DNA from: Chinchilla lanigera
Taxonomy: Eukaryota > Chordata > Mammalia > Rodentia > Chinchillidae
Reading direction: 5' to 3'
Assembly (NCBI RefSeq): GCF_000276665.1
Contig: NW_004955447.1
Coordinates: forward strand, 12,116,320 to 12,180,319
Length of the DNA stretch: 64,000 nt
The position numbers and the translations under genes are program-made. Positions 34,785 through 47,636 of the stretch are shown in pieces. Each line of letters starts with the position of its first letter. Positions within the stretch are counted from its first letter, which is position 1. The notes beneath the pieces are model-generated. The model was not told where the DNA came from and did not search any database. It worked only from the letters and a program-made list of their open reading frames with translations.

Positions 34785-36485
34785 CAATGTGGAAAGAAAA
34801 CCAATACCGTTTGCATGTATATGTATATATCTGCATGTACATGTCTATTTATCTATCTACCTATTTATCTATCTGTTCTGTCTCTATGTAACTTCTAATA
34901 TGCAATTTGTTTGCACATCTGACTTCTACAGCCTGGCTTACACTCCCTGCTGCTGTAGAAAATGAATTGTGATCTCACACAGACCAAGCCTCACTGCATA
35001 ACTTAGTGAAACCAGAGCAGGGCAAAGCTTAAGAGAACATTTTCTGAACTGTGACTATTGGACAATGTCATCTTTCAGAAACAGGCTGCAGCTGAAATTT
35101 CACAGAAAACATTAGGCACCTATGTAGCTAGAGCTTCTAAGTAAAAGTTAAATGAGCATGGTTTCACACAAGGAATACATTACCTTTTCTTTCTGCTATA
35201 CTTTCACAAGTGCTTTGTTCATGAACTTGATGTGGTATTAAAACTTCAATTGTATGCACTATAATGTTAATTTTAAAATTCAAGTGAATTAAGTACTATA
35301 AACCAAGAAAAGAAAATAATATTGGAAATTATACATTTTACATTTTGGTTAAAAAGTAGAAGAATGGAAAAACGTTCAAGGAATACTTTCCCTGGATGAT
35401 TATTGCTTAGTTGAAGGTGGAAGGGAAAGGTTTAATGATACTATAGTAAATAAATCATGATATCTGGAAGTTCATCTTATTTTATGGAGAGATTCATCAA
35501 GGTTTTCAAGCAGAGATGTATGTAAAATATCACAAAACAAACTGAGTTTTTCCTAAATGGATGCATTCCAAAGTCTTCATTATGTGCCAGCACTACTGCT
35601 TATTTGAAATGAAGAATTAGAAAATCTAAATTAATCAGGTTTTCATTTTGTTAATTTAAATAAAGAGATACAAATTTAGTTAGATGTCTGTGCTAAAGTA
35701 ATGAGATCATAACTAAGAAGTATTTCATGAAAAACAGCAGTTTACATTTTCTGCTTCTAATTCATTGGGATCAACCGTCTTTAACAGATCCAGCTATGTT
35801 AAAATATTTTCTTGATTGCTATATCAATTATTTCTTGATATATTATTTTTTGATTGCTATATCAATTATTTGCTACATAAGCTAATTTTGAAAAAATTAA
35901 CAACTTTTCTATTCTTCTGGATAGGAAAAAGATAAATTTCCCTCATGTCATTGACATCTAGATAGTGTCATATTCCGCAATATCTACAGCTTAGCAAGAA
36001 GACAGCCTAACAGTGACAGAATAGCTAAAAGAGTGCCGATAGTTGAATTTCTGCTCTTTTCGTCAACAGATAATTTCCCTTGTAGGCATCATGTTCTGTT
36101 TGCCTCAATCTTGTTCTGCAACTGACAATTAAATATTTGAAGCATCTGTTAAATTTTTGTTTGGTCCAAACTGTTTTTTCCCCTTTGTCTCCATCTCTTC
36201 GTTTATCTTGATGTTTTCCTCTCTATCTTTCTCTCTTTCTCTACATACGCACATACGCACATGGGCATGCACAAACACACAAGGTCATTACATTTGTATA
36301 TATATACATATATATATAATTTCACATCTTATTTTTATTTTTCCTTCTCTTTCCAACCCTCCTATCTTTCTTCATTCCCAGATTCCCAAATACAGTCTCA
36401 AAAGGTAAATACAATTAATTTTTGAAAACTATAAACAATTTGGCTTAACCAAAGAATAAATATAAACACATGCAGAAGTATTACA
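34785..36485. other. No recognisable gene; simple repeats at both ends
   Basis: A TATC/TATT-type tract lies at about 34843-34882 and a TATATA/ACGCAC-rich tract at about 36240-36320. A 22-bp direct repeat lies at 35812 and 35850. I see nothing coding. Confidence 0.45.
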
Positions 36486-38680
36486 CTTTAGTCTCAGTGG
36501 CATTAATTTCTGCTCTTATCTTTGTAATTTCTTCCCTTGTATAAGCTTTGGGTTTATTCTTTTTCTAGAAGTTTGAGGTTCAACATTAGGGTGTTTCTTG
36601 GAGCTCATTCCGTTTTCCACAAAGAATCAATGAATTGAAAAGGTGATACTTTAAAAGAATAAATGAAATTGATAACCATTAGCCAACATCATCAAAATGA
36701 GGAAAGAAGAAACATAAATTCAAGCAATTTGGAATGAAAAGAGGGAAATCACCATGGACTTTATAGAAATCCAGAAGATTATCAATACCTACTATGACAA
36801 CCTATATTCTAATAAGATGAAAAACAGAAAAGAAATGGATAGCTTCCTAAACACAATCAAATTGCCAAAACAAAAGAAGATATAAAAACTTTAAATACTC
36901 TGATATGAAACAGTGATATTAAAAATATAATTAAAAATCTACCAACAACAGAAGGCCCGGTCCTGATGGATTCACTGCTGAGTTATATAAGATATTTGGA
37001 GAAGAGTTAATGCCATTAATGATGAAACTCTTCAAGGAAATTGAAAGGAATAATACTTCCAAATCATTTCTGAAGCAAATATTACCATCATTCCAAAACC
37101 AGAGGAGAACTGAAACAAAAAAGAAAACACAGGCCCACCTCCCTAATGAACATAGACACAAAAATCCTCAGTGTGATACTAAAAAATGTAATGCAGCAAA
37201 TCATCAAGGTTATACATCATCACCAAGTAAGGTTCATTCCAAGGAGGCAGGGATGGTTCAACATACACAAATCGATTAAGTTAATACTCCATATTAAGAG
37301 AACTGAAGACAGGAATCACATGATCATCTCAATAGATGCTGAAAAAGCATTTGACAGAGTCGCATGCCCATTCATGGAAAACCTTACAGAAAATTGGAAT
37401 AGATGGTCTTTGCCTCAATATGAGAAAAGCCGTCTATGACAAACCAGCATCCAATATCATGCATGTTTTTAAAACATCAAAATCTGAAAGCTTTCACTCT
37501 AAAATCAGGAACAAGACAAAGACATCAACTATCACCACTCTTATCTTATTCAGTATAGTTCTGGAAACATTAGCCAGAACAATTAGACAAGAGAGAGAAA
37601 TAAAAGGATAAAAATAGGAAAGGAAGAAGTTAAACTACCACTATTTGCAAATGACATGATACTCTACATAAAAGTCTCCAAAAATTCCACCAAAAGACTT
37701 GTAGATTTAATAACCAAATTTAGTAGTGTAGCTGGATACAAGTCAATGCTCAAGAAGCAATATCATTCCTGTATACAAGCAACAAACATAGAGAGAGAAA
37801 TTAGGGAAACCATACCCTTTAAAATAGCATCCAATAAGATGAAATACTTAGGAATTAATCTAATAAAGGATAGCAAAGATCTATATATTGAAAATTAAGT
37901 ACTTTGAGAAAGGAGATTGAAGAGGATGTCAGAAAATGGAAGGATATCTCTTGCTCATGGATAAGAAAAAGGGGCAGATTGAAAATGGTCATACTCCCAA
38001 AATTCCCATACAGATTTAAAGCAATCCCAATCAAAGTATCATTAGCATACCTCACAGATCTAAAGAAAACATTCCTAAAATTCATTTGGAACCAGAAGAG
38101 ACATACAATAGCAAAAGCAATCATGGGCAACAAAAGTTCATCAGGGGTATCACAGTCCCTGACATGAAATTGTAATACAAAGTTACTATGATAAAGTCAG
38201 CATGGTATTTACAAAAAAAGACCTGAGTGCAACAGCATAGAAGAAGCAGATGCAACTCCAAACACACTGAGGAGAAAAAGGAGCCGAACACTTTCACTGA
38301 AAGAGTCTCCTTAAAAATGGTGCTGGAAAAACTAACTTTCCACATGGCAAAGATTAAATTAGGACCATGCCTATCACCATACATTAAAGTCAAATTAGGC
38401 CAAACATCTAAATATTAAAATAGAAACACTAAATCTACTGGAGGAGAAAACGGGTAGTAATCTTGAAGATATAGATACTGGCAGAGACTTCTTGAGCAAA
38501 ACCCCGAGTGCACGGGAAATACTACAAAGAATCAAGAAAGGGGAACTTACTCTATTAAAAAAGCTTTTGCACAACAAAGAAATCACTAGTAGAGAGAAAA
38601 TATAACCCAAAGAATGGGAAAAATTATAGTCAGTTGTCCCTCAAAGGACTCATAGGTCTAAAACATACACAGAAATGAAA

Positions 38681-38827
38681 TAGCTAGGTGTAGTGGTGCA
38701 CACTTGTAATCCCAGCACTTGGGAAGCTGAGGCAGGAGCATCATTGTGAGTTTGAGACAAGCCTGGGCTACAAAGTGAGCTCAAGGGCAACCTAAACTGC
38801 ACAGTGAGCCCCTGTCTCAAAAATATG
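38681..38827 (+). mobile_element. B1 SINE inside L1
   Basis: AGCTAGGTGTAGTGGTGCAC, TAATCCCAGCACTTGGGAAG, GAGTTTGAGACAAGCCTGGG, and a second GGGCAACCTAAACTGCACAG segment, ending CCCCTGTCTCAAAAATATG. It is a full-length B1 with the internal duplication, and L1 sequence continues on both sides. Flanking ATGAAATA at both edges may be a remnant of the target duplication. Confidence 0.93.
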
Positions 38828-39594
38828 AAATAAATCAAGCCACCCAAATTCGAAGTCTCATTCTAAAAGTGGGCATATGAGATGAATACATACTTGTCAG
38901 ATGAAGAAATGTAAAAGGCAAGTAAATATATCAAAGAATGTTTGACATCACTGATTATTCAAGAGATGCAAATTAAAACAACACTGAGATTCTAGCTAAC
39001 CCTAGAAAAAATGGCTATCATCAAGAAATCAAACAACAACAAATGCTGGAGGAGCTATGGGGAAAAATGAACCTTTCCCCACTGCTGGTGGGAGTGTGGA
39101 CTAGTGAATCCACTGTGGAAATCAGTGTGGGGTTTCCTTAAATCCTCAGATTAGAGGTCACATTTGACCCAGCTCTTCTGGGTATCTTCCCAGATAGGGT
39201 ATCTTCCCAGAAGAATTAAAAACATCATACCTCCCCAATATATGGGCATTCATAATTATAGCAGCACAATTTGTAATAGCAAAATCTTGACAGCAACCCA
39301 AGTGATCATCAACTGAGGAATGGATAAAAATATTTTTTATATAATGGAGTATTATTCAGCCATAGAGAAGGATAAACAAGATTTTTCTAAGTAAATGGAT
39401 GCAATTTGAGATTATACTCATAAATGAAATGTCAAACCCACATGTATAAACATCATATAGTCTCTCACTTGTGTGAGAAGCTGAAGTAGTAAATAAAATC
39501 TAAATGTACAACAGATATTGTGAATTGGGAAGAAGCTATCCAATAGGAAAGAGAAACTGATGGAAGAAAAGGGAAAAGGAGGAAGAGAAATGGG

Positions 39595-39595
<1 letters not shown>

Positions 39596-39632
<37 letters not shown>
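39596..39632 (+). repeat. (AC)n microsatellite
   Basis: About 18 uninterrupted AC units within the 3' UTR of the L1. It is expected to be length-variable. Confidence 0.97.
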
Positions 39633-39635
<3 letters not shown>

Positions 39636-39710
39636 ACAGTTATAAAAGTTGTATAGCCTGTTTCTCTTAGCTCATTGAAAAGAAAGATTTGTATTAATAT
39701 TGTTCAGACA

Positions 39711-41780
39711 ATATTTCATGCCTTTATCATGTGTTCTGACTAACTACTATGAACATAACAATATGTACTGTATTAATTATTGTTACTCTCCTGTTAGACC
39801 GATAGAAAACTCTGTTTTATGTTACTGCTATATTTCTTCTTTTCCTCTTTCAAGTAAGCTTTAAAAAGTCATCTCCCTAATAAATTGCCTGATTGCCTCT
39901 GCAAAAAAAGACCAGAAATATAGTGCTTTATCATTGTATTCTGTTGTACATGATCTATTCAAGTTGACACCTAAAATTTAACATCACTTTAGTTTAGTGC
40001 TACACATTGCTGATTTATCTACTGTGCTAGGGAAAATCAGCTAAATATAAGTTTTCAAATTTCTATCTTTATTTCACATAGAACTCTTTAAATATGCAAG
40101 CCTGTGTTTCTTTGGATTCATTTCTGGGCATGCTTTAATTCTCTTTAACAATACAATAAAATAATTTTGGCAAAACTCATCAAATTGTCATCTCTGATAT
40201 TCTTTTAAGGACTTCACCAAATTTTGATGGTGCGAAACACAGATGTTCTCAAGTCATTCCAAGATAAATGGAAAATGTCACGTTATATTTTTTGAGTAAG
40301 ATACACATCTGTCATCAAATTTATTAACTTAGAAGTAAAAATTTGAGAATTCTTGATTTAAAGGACTCATTCATTTTCTTGAGGTCATTACCGATATAAA
40401 GGTTTTGTTTAAAACAAAGCAAAATTACAAAGTAATAAGTATGACAGTCCTTTAAGGGAGTATCAGGTAATGCTAGATTCGCTTTTGGCGAGTACTCACC
40501 AGGCCTTAGCTTTTTAACAATGCAACAAAGTCATCTAGGCAAGTTGTCACCTTCAAGTTGTCATCTCTTCAAGTTGTCATCTCTGATATTCTGTTAGATG
40601 TTTATTTCGTATGCTTTTCTCATATTTGCGTTTATGTTGCTGCCTTCCTACAGATTCCTATCTCCTAAGGGGTCAAATGGCTTTACAAGTCTTATAGACT
40701 GTGACCCTCACACAGAAAATCAAACTATTATTCCCTGTGTCTGGCAGGGGCAGTAACATTAAACATGTCTTCCACCATTACTTGAGGTATAAAGGTATAA
40801 CTAGTTCCATCTTCTCCTCATGGCAAACAAAATGTTTTCCAGCTCCATATGTATGCATCTTAAAGGGAAGATGTTAGGTTGGTTTGGGCAGGAGGAAGAA
40901 AGGGCATGAGATTATTGCTGGCCTTATATATCATATTTAATGTTAGGGTAAGATATGGAAACTTGTCACTATGATTTTTACAGTACTAGATTGGACCATG
41001 GTAAAAAGTGGAAACATCTTCAGAACCTATTTCAGGTTATTTAACCTAGCTGCTGATAGAAATATCCTGCTACTCTGGTATACTTAGGAAATATTTGAGA
41101 GTGGTGAGGCTACTAGGATAATGTGCATCCAAGAGGAATTCTGAAGGCAAGTCAGTGTGAATGACCTATCATCTCACATTTCTATTCCTTTCACATCACA
41201 TGAAGATCTAAATAATCCTTTTAAGCATTTTTTACTGTCACATACAAGCACCACATTTTCTTTGTTTTCCCATAAAGAGGCATTTATTCTCCAAATTTAA
41301 GCAATTATAAATAATGAAGCTTTATGTATTTTAGCTTTTATGATAGTTTATGTACAAAAGTGGCTAAAGTTCCAACTGGTTGTAAATTTTTAATTTTAGC
41401 TATGAAAGATGGGCCATGGATCCATTTATAATATTATCAGCAGAGTGAGAAGTGACCTACTTCAGCACTGACAATATCAAAGTGAATTTTTTCTTTGGGG
41501 TTGGGATGACAATATCTCATTTTTATTTTAATACGCACTTCCTGCCTCTTGTTTGTAAGCTTGAACACATTTTCTGTGTCATAATTATTGCATTATTTAT
41601 GTAGTGACCTTTTTACTCTTCTTATCTCATGCTTCCCTATATTCCTGTCTTGTATTGTGACAGTAAGGTTGCCCTTGTAATGAAATGCAGATTCTCCTTA
41701 GGTCTTTCACTCATCTATATTCTTCTAGGCACTGAATGTGTACACTTTGTTTTCTTCCCTCGTGATTATATTTAGTTTTC
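39711..41780. other. No recognisable gene; small local duplications
   Basis: About 2 kb of AT-rich DNA. A 23-bp segment at 40181-40203 recurs at 40570-40592, and CAAGTTGTCA occurs three times between 40540 and 40580. Confidence 0.45.
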
Positions 41781-43471
41781 ATTTTCAATGCAAACATTCA
41801 AATTTGAGATCCTGGGTTTTACTGATAATTTTCCGTGTGACCTTATACTGTTCTATAGCTTGCTTTAGTCTAATCTCTTCAGCTTGAGGAATGCTTTTTC
41901 TTTTTTTGATTGCCTGGGACATTTCTATGAACAGCCTGGAGCTGCCCTCTAAGAGACTACTGGTCCAGACAAGAAATGTAATACTAAGACCAGACTCTGG
42001 ATAGAAATGCCTACATCTGGTGAAGTGACACACAAATGATTGAAGCAATTATAAGACCAAATACAACATGAAAACAAAAATGTATCGTCAGTGATAGAAA
42101 TTTTCTGACTACTGATTTGTGATTGGTTTGTTTAGATAGATAATAGACAGATAGACATGCAGAGACAGACAGACAAATGGAGAGAAAGCAAATGAGAGAA
42201 AAAAACAGATGTTTCACGACATGAGACGGCACACTGAAAAAATACAAACGTAAAACAGTGAAGACTGGGAAAAATAACCAATAAACTGCCTATTGCAAAG
42301 AATTTGTAGAAAATGAAATGGTTCCTAATTTTGCCTGGGATCTGTTTATACTACTAGAGGAAATAGATTATTTCTCAGTTCAAATGATAATCTTATACAG
42401 TAATCTTTCTATCTATCTGTCTATCTATATATCTTTCTATCTCTCTACCTATCAATCTCTCTGAAACATACCATAAATATGGGTCTATAATCAGAGAGTA
42501 TGTTTTAAAAATTAGCTTTACAAATTGAAAAGAAAATCATTGAAGCACACAAAAGCATTAAATATTCTAAAAGTTACATAAGGCAGAATAAAAGTTCAAA
42601 ATAGATGAAGTAAATGAGAGATTTTAAAACAGTAAAATTGGGTAATATTAAGATAAGATTAAAATAAAGAAAATAATTTCAACTTTGAGTACTGTGATTA
42701 TTTGTAGAAAACATTGGATTTAAAACAGTAAGAAAATTGTAAAAGTCATTAAACAAATCTGAAATTTCAGACACTTGACATTTGAGTTACCTAAAATAAG
42801 TAGCAAAAAAAAACATAAATAATACATTACAGATGTGGTAAGTGATTTGAAAACAGTGCAACATAGTATCAATAGATCTGAAAGTAAGTGATTTGGAGAT
42901 GATATGAAAAATACTATACAGAGAGGCTGACATAGAACCAGACAGCACAAGTGATTTTTAAGGATTCTGAAATGAAATACTTTTAGAGAACTTCTACATT
43001 ATATCGGACATGGACGTAGAAAGCCAGATTTTTTGTTTGACTTATATGAAAGGTGAATGTTATATCTTGTCATGTTCTCGATTTTGTGTTTCTAATGTTT
43101 GTATATGGTTTAGACTTTGAGACAGCAATTTTTTTGCAAGAAAGAAGCACAGGAATAGTGTAGTTGTATTTACATATTATTTTTCTTTAAAGTAAATGGA
43201 GTCAATTTCAATAATAAAAAAATGAGATTGACGATGAAGCCTCCATTACCCTCTTGCTATTTTCCCAAACATTACATTGCTTTGGCCACTGTCCTTCAAA
43301 TATTCATCCATGCCAAAATTTACTGCCTACAGAGCAGGGAATGTCAAGGCCATTGATATTGCCCATCCATCATAGCTAAGGGCCTCTAAATATTTAAAGT
43401 CAATAAAACACTACAGTTACAGTACAAAGAAAAAATATCAATATGCGACTTAAACACTATTTGGAAATTTG
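41781..43471. other. No recognisable gene; tetranucleotide tracts
   Basis: AGAT/ACAG-type tetranucleotide tracts lie at about 42133-42180 and a TATC-type tract at about 42405-42462. The 87-codon minus-strand frame at 41785-42048 has a polar second half but no family I recognise. Confidence 0.4.
42405..42462 (+). repeat. Imperfect (TATC)n microsatellite
   Basis: Repeated TATC/TGTC/TTTC units from CTTTCTATCTATCTGTCTAT to CTACCTATCAATCTCTCTG. Confidence 0.85.
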
Positions 43472-43574
43472 GTTTTTGGGTTTTTTTGTGTGTGTTTTTT
43501 CCAGTACTGGGAATCAAACTCGTTATCTTGTGCTTGCCAGGCAGGTGCTGTGCCAATGAGCTAAATCCCCAGCC
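43472..43574 (-). mobile_element. ID SINE, minus strand, 15-bp target duplication
   Basis: The T-rich, GT-containing tail is followed by CCAGTACTGGGAATCAAACT, TTGCCAGGCAGGTGCTGTGC and GAGCTAAATCCCCAGCC. The exact flanking repeat CTATTTGGAAATTTG lies at 43457-43471 and 43575-43589. Confidence 0.95.
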
Positions 43575-43589
43575 CTATTTGGAAATTTG

Positions 43590-44735
43590 TATTAATCCAT
43601 TTAATCTAATCTTGATTTTGCATTTAGCTCATATGTGACTGAATATTAACTTTTAATTTTGATTTTAATGCTTCTTCAGATTTTGTATATATTTTTGCCA
43701 GGTGAATCCCTGTTACCTTTCTTTCGATGCACCAGTAATTATTTTCTAGAGCCCTTTGTAATATGGGCCATTTGATTGAATCTTTTCTAAAGAGATAAAA
43801 GGTGACCTTGGCTACCACTTGCTCATCTGGCTCATGGTATTACATGTTCTTTCTTTCTTTTACTTTTTTTTTACTTCCACAGCAATCTTAGAGCTCAGAG
43901 TTGGGAATTTTCTGAGTTTTATAGTGCAAACAAAATGGAATCCCATAAAACATCATTTTCAGAAAAGCTACTCTACCAGGAAAACTCATTCTATCAAATT
44001 ATTAAAATTTGGTATTCCTTATTATAACCATTACCCACTGTAAATTTGCTACTAACTTGCTTTCATTCTTTGAGGTTCAATGTTGACTTCTATTTATGGT
44101 TTTAACTCCTTCTTGCTATATTAATATGTTACATTAAACATGGAAGGCAAATGTTTTCTTTTGTACATTCTACAGATAGATCTCTTCATATACTTCTCCC
44201 CATTGTGAAAAAATAAAACAGAAAATTAATTTCTCAGGGTCAAAATATCCCACCTCTCATTATAATCACAATTTGTTTTCTGTTATGTCTTTGCAAATGT
44301 GATCTCTGAGCAAATGACCATGCCGATCTCTATCCCACATGAAATGGTATGGCCATGTGACAGTTGAATGACTTCCGCAAAAGATTTCCCTAGCAAGTTA
44401 CAGAGAAATCCTTCTCATAAAAACTGTATCTCTTAAAACAAAATATTCGAACAAATATCAAATTATGCCAACTTATTATTATGTGTCAGTTTAAAACACT
44501 ACTTAATTACATTTTGTAGAGTGTGTTTTATATTAAATATTAGAGATGTGACACTTACCATAATCTAGACATTAACTATTGTAGAGAACATTTCTACACA
44601 GGGAAAACACATCTGAACTGAAGGTGAATCATAGTTCAAATGATGATGTCAAATTTCAGAAAGCTTCCTTGGAAGTAATGTTTATCCTGGAAAATAAGCA
44701 AGGAACCTTTCTTCCCAGCCAGGAGAAAGGAAGAA
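43590..44735. other. No recognisable feature
   Basis: AT-rich spacer without a supportable gene or repeat. Confidence 0.4.
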
Positions 44736-44832
44736 GGCTGTGGATGTTCCTCAGCAGTAAAGTGTTTGCTTATCATATGTCAGTTCCAAGGTTCAATACC
44801 CAGTACCAAAGGAAAAGAAAGAAAATAAGACA
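44736..44832 (+). mobile_element. Diverged ID-like SINE
   Basis: GGCTGTGGATGTTCCTCAGC, GTGTTTGCTTATCATATGTC, then AAGGTTCAATACCCAGTACC and an AAAGGAAAAGAAAG tail. This keeps the ID plan with many changes, so it is older than most copies here. Confidence 0.7.
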
Positions 44833-45550
44833 GGACTCCTTTATGGCATTCTAAGTAGTTCCAGAGAAAAGAAGAAGTCATAAGAGCAGATATGAAGGAA
44901 GAATGTAAGAAGGAAGGCACATTCTCGATCATCAGGAATTCCAAACTACAATAAGGATTTGCGAATGTATCCCACAAGCAAAGGTAAGCCATTAAATGAC
45001 TTTAATCATGAGAAAGATGTCATCAAATGTGCCTTAGAAATTTGAGTATAGATCAGTTTTAAAGAGGGAGGGTGAGGTTTTAGGATTAGTTGTAGGTTGC
45101 TGCAATAGTCTAGAGAAGATATGACATACGTTCTGTTTGTTTCTCTTGTCTTTTAACATTAGATTTCTGAAACTCTTTCATTTTCTTGTTTCACTCTAAT
45201 TTATGTCCTTTAAAGCATTTAATCTTCTAGAAATATACCTTGAGGAAACTTAAAGGGAAAACCTCAACCTGTCAGTCATTTACTAATCTGTTTTAAGGTT
45301 CATGTTGCCAACGTTTTGGATTTATGGAGAAAATTATTTAATTTCAATTTTGCTCCACAAGAGTGAGTGACTGAAGAATACTTTAAAATAAAATGAAGAC
45401 ATCATTTAAGATTTAAGCTACTAGAGAATTTCTGCCAAGAATATGATTTGCAAGAAAATGATGACTCCATTTAAAAATCAATCCCTTAATATAAGTCTGA
45501 ATTTAGCACCTAATGTGGAAAATAAATGTAAGATGAGTGAAGATGTTTAG
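44833..45550. other. No recognisable feature
   Basis: AT-rich spacer. I see nothing to name. Confidence 0.4.
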
Positions 45551-46099
45551 GAAGATATCAGAACTAGAAAACACACTGCAGGTTTCCTTATACCTGTTGT
45601 TACTACTTTTTTCTATATGTTTTTCGCTCCCTATTTCCAAACAAACATTGTTCAGGTTTCTTCCACTTTGTAATTCATTCTGTCCCTAAGATGTTTATAT
45701 AAATGGGATCGTATGGTATATATATTGTTTGTTTATCTTCATTGACTCAACATAATTACTTTGAGATAATGTGTGTCTGCTATTCTCTATGTTGGTGTAT
45801 TGCAATTCACTCAATTTTATTGTCAAGTATTTCCCTACATGACTATGTCATATTTGCTTATCTATCCTCATGTGGATGGACAACTGGGTTATTTCCAGTG
45901 TGGCTACTAAAATTAACACTTTATGAATGTTTATGCATTTTTCTTGGGTATATGTCTTCTTCCCTTCCAGGGAAATAACTAGTGGTGGAATGATTGCATC
46001 AAGTAAATACAGGTTTAATATTGTGGAAAGCTCTGAATGTGTCTCAATTTTTAAAATCAGCTTCACCTCCACTGGTTTTTATGAGTTCTACATCCTTGT

Positions 46100-46211
46100 A
46101 GTTTTTGCTTTGTTTTGTTTTGTTTTTGTTTCTCTTCCAGTACCGGGAATCAAACTCATGACCTTGAGCTTGCCATGCAGGCTCTGTGTCGCTGAGCTAA
46201 ATCCCAAGCCC
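46100..46211 (-). mobile_element. ID SINE inside the old L1, minus strand
   Basis: A tail of TTTTG units, then CAGTACCGGGAATCAAACTC and GTCGCTGAGCTAAATCCC. The flanking repeat CATCCTTGT occurs at 46091-46099 and 46212-46220, with partial similarity beyond. Confidence 0.93.
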
Positions 46212-46857
46212 CATCCTTGTCATTTTTAATATTTTTTAAAATTATCACTACTTTACCACTATAGGAGGCTGAAGGAGAGGCATCAAGAGTTGGAGCCCTG
46301 CTGAGACAACTTAGTGATTTAATGACTATTTGAAAACAGTTTTTAAAAGCCATTGTAATAAGATTGTGGGGATATCACATTGTAGGTTTATTTTGCATTT
46401 TTCTAATGAGTTATGATGTCCTGTGTCTTTCTGGTGCTCATTTATTTTTCTTCATGGAAATGTTTCTTCCAAGTATTTTTTGGAGAGTGCTATCTTATTG
46501 TTTCATTTTTACATCATCACACACTTAAGAGTTCTGTATGGGACAAGTGATTTGAATATGTCCTCAAAGTTTGATTTTGCATTTCTTTAACAGTGTCTTG
46601 TGATTAAAATAAATTTTAATTTTGAGGATGATAACCTACAATTTATCAATTATCCTTTATAAATTGCATTTTTCTTAGAAATCTTACCCTAAAAAAAGTT
46701 GCAACGCATAATCTCTACTCTGATTTTGAGTTTGGTGTTTTATATTTAAGTTCTATGATTGATTTTAGTTAACATTTGTGTAAGATGTACTTTCACTGAC
46801 TTGCATTTGCATGTTTTTGGCACTAATTTTATATTTTATTTTTATTAGTACTGGTTT

Positions 46858-47545
46858 TTTATTTTAAAGAGAATAATAAAGAAGAATAGCAAAATATCAA
46901 CAACACAGACAAAAACAAAACAAAGCAAAAACAATAAAAATGATAAAGGGTTTCAGAACAAAATGACAGGAATTCACGGAGGTTGTTATACTACACATTG
47001 TTGCCTTCAACGTAGTTGCTCAGATGTAAGAGTGCAAGATTGATCAAGATAGCTGTGCTGTGATGTCTAATGGTTTTGTGATAGTGCTTGTTCATGGTAC
47101 ATAATGATTGCATTAACTGCGAGGAGTTGGTACCTGTACATGCTGTCCCTCAGTTCTTTTTTCTGCCTTTCTCTTTCCCCCTTTCCCCACCCCTCCTTTT
47201 TTTTAAATTTTGTTTTGTTTTTTTTTTCCGGTACTTGGAATTGAACTCACAACCTTGTGCTTGCCAGGCAGGCGCTGTGCCGCTGAGCTAAATCCCAACC
47301 CCTCCCCACCCCTCCTTTTGATCTCCTTACCATTTGCAAAAGGTCTATCTCACTGTCTCCTATCATTTGTCTTTTATTTTGCTCTTTGATATATTTATAT
47401 TTTGGTTTTCTCATATAGGAGAATCCATTCAATACTTAAGCTTGTAGGTCAGATTTATTTCAATTAACATTATGATCTCAAAGTCTGTTTTCCTATAAAT
47501 GACTTAAATTTATCCTTCATTGCAGAGTAACAATTTCTATAACTG
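46858..47545 (-). mobile_element. Younger L1 3' end nested in the old L1, minus strand
   Basis: It starts at TTTTATTTTAAAGAGAATAA (3' end on the minus strand), continues with one UTR module (TATACTACACATTGTTGCCT), then a pyrimidine-rich UTR segment and ORF2-end sequence (TCATATAGGAGAATCCATTC, TCAGATTTATTTCAATTAAC). It is interrupted by an ID at 47201-47302. Confidence 0.75.
47201..47302 (-). mobile_element. ID SINE, minus strand, 17-bp target duplication
   Basis: A T/TG-rich tail, CCGGTACTTGGAATTGAACT, CTTGCCAGGCAGGCGCTGTG, ending GAGCTAAATCCCAACCCC. The flanking repeat TCCCCACCCCTCCTTTT lies at 47184-47200 and 47303-47319, exact. It is inserted in an L1 3' UTR that is itself inside an older L1. 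Confidence 0.95.
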
Positions 47546-47548
47546 AAT

Positions 47549-47636
47549 TGCCTTTTTTTTTTTTCTAGTATCGAAATCAAACTCAGGGCCTCACACCCGC
47601 CTGGCAAGCTTGTGCTGCTGAGCTATCTCCCAGGCT
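47549..47636 (-). mobile_element. Older ID SINE, minus strand
   Basis: T run, CTAGTATCGAAATCAAACTC, then CCGCCTGGCAAGCTTGTGCT and GAGCTATCTCCCAGGCTC. It is diverged and partly rearranged in the GCCAGGCAGG region. Confidence 0.85.

Larger units (their letters stand above)
36490..39710 (+). mobile_element. L1 ORF2 relic with 5' inversion, carrying a B1
   Basis: About 3.2 kb of LINE-1. From about 36610 the plus strand runs from the ORF2 linker (AAGAATCAATGAATTGAAAA) through the reverse transcriptase domain, C-terminal region and 3' UTR. The ~110 bp to the left (36490-36605) read the opposite way: CATTAATTTCTGCTCTTATC and TTTGAGGTTCAACATTAGGG are minus-strand ORF2 sequence that lies immediately upstream in L1. 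This is a twin-priming-type inversion. The palm segment at 37321-37362 encodes [13 protein letters not shown]. The catalytic loop at 37644-37655 reads F-A-N-D, so one catalytic aspartate is lost. Frames are broken throughout. A B1 is inserted at 38681, a 15-bp duplication GGGTATCTTCCCAGA lies at 39180/39197, and an (AC)n tract sits in the 3' UTR. Confidence 0.9.

Noticed and set aside
37146..37898. Chain of plus-strand frames at 37146-37898 that could be read as a reverse transcriptase gene
   Set aside because: The frames shift repeatedly and the catalytic loop is mutated. They are fragments of the dead L1 ORF2 at 36490-39710.
42405..42462. Regularly spaced repeats that could suggest a CRISPR-like array
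   Set aside because: They are plain tetranucleotide microsatellite units with no spacers, in a vertebrate nuclear genome.
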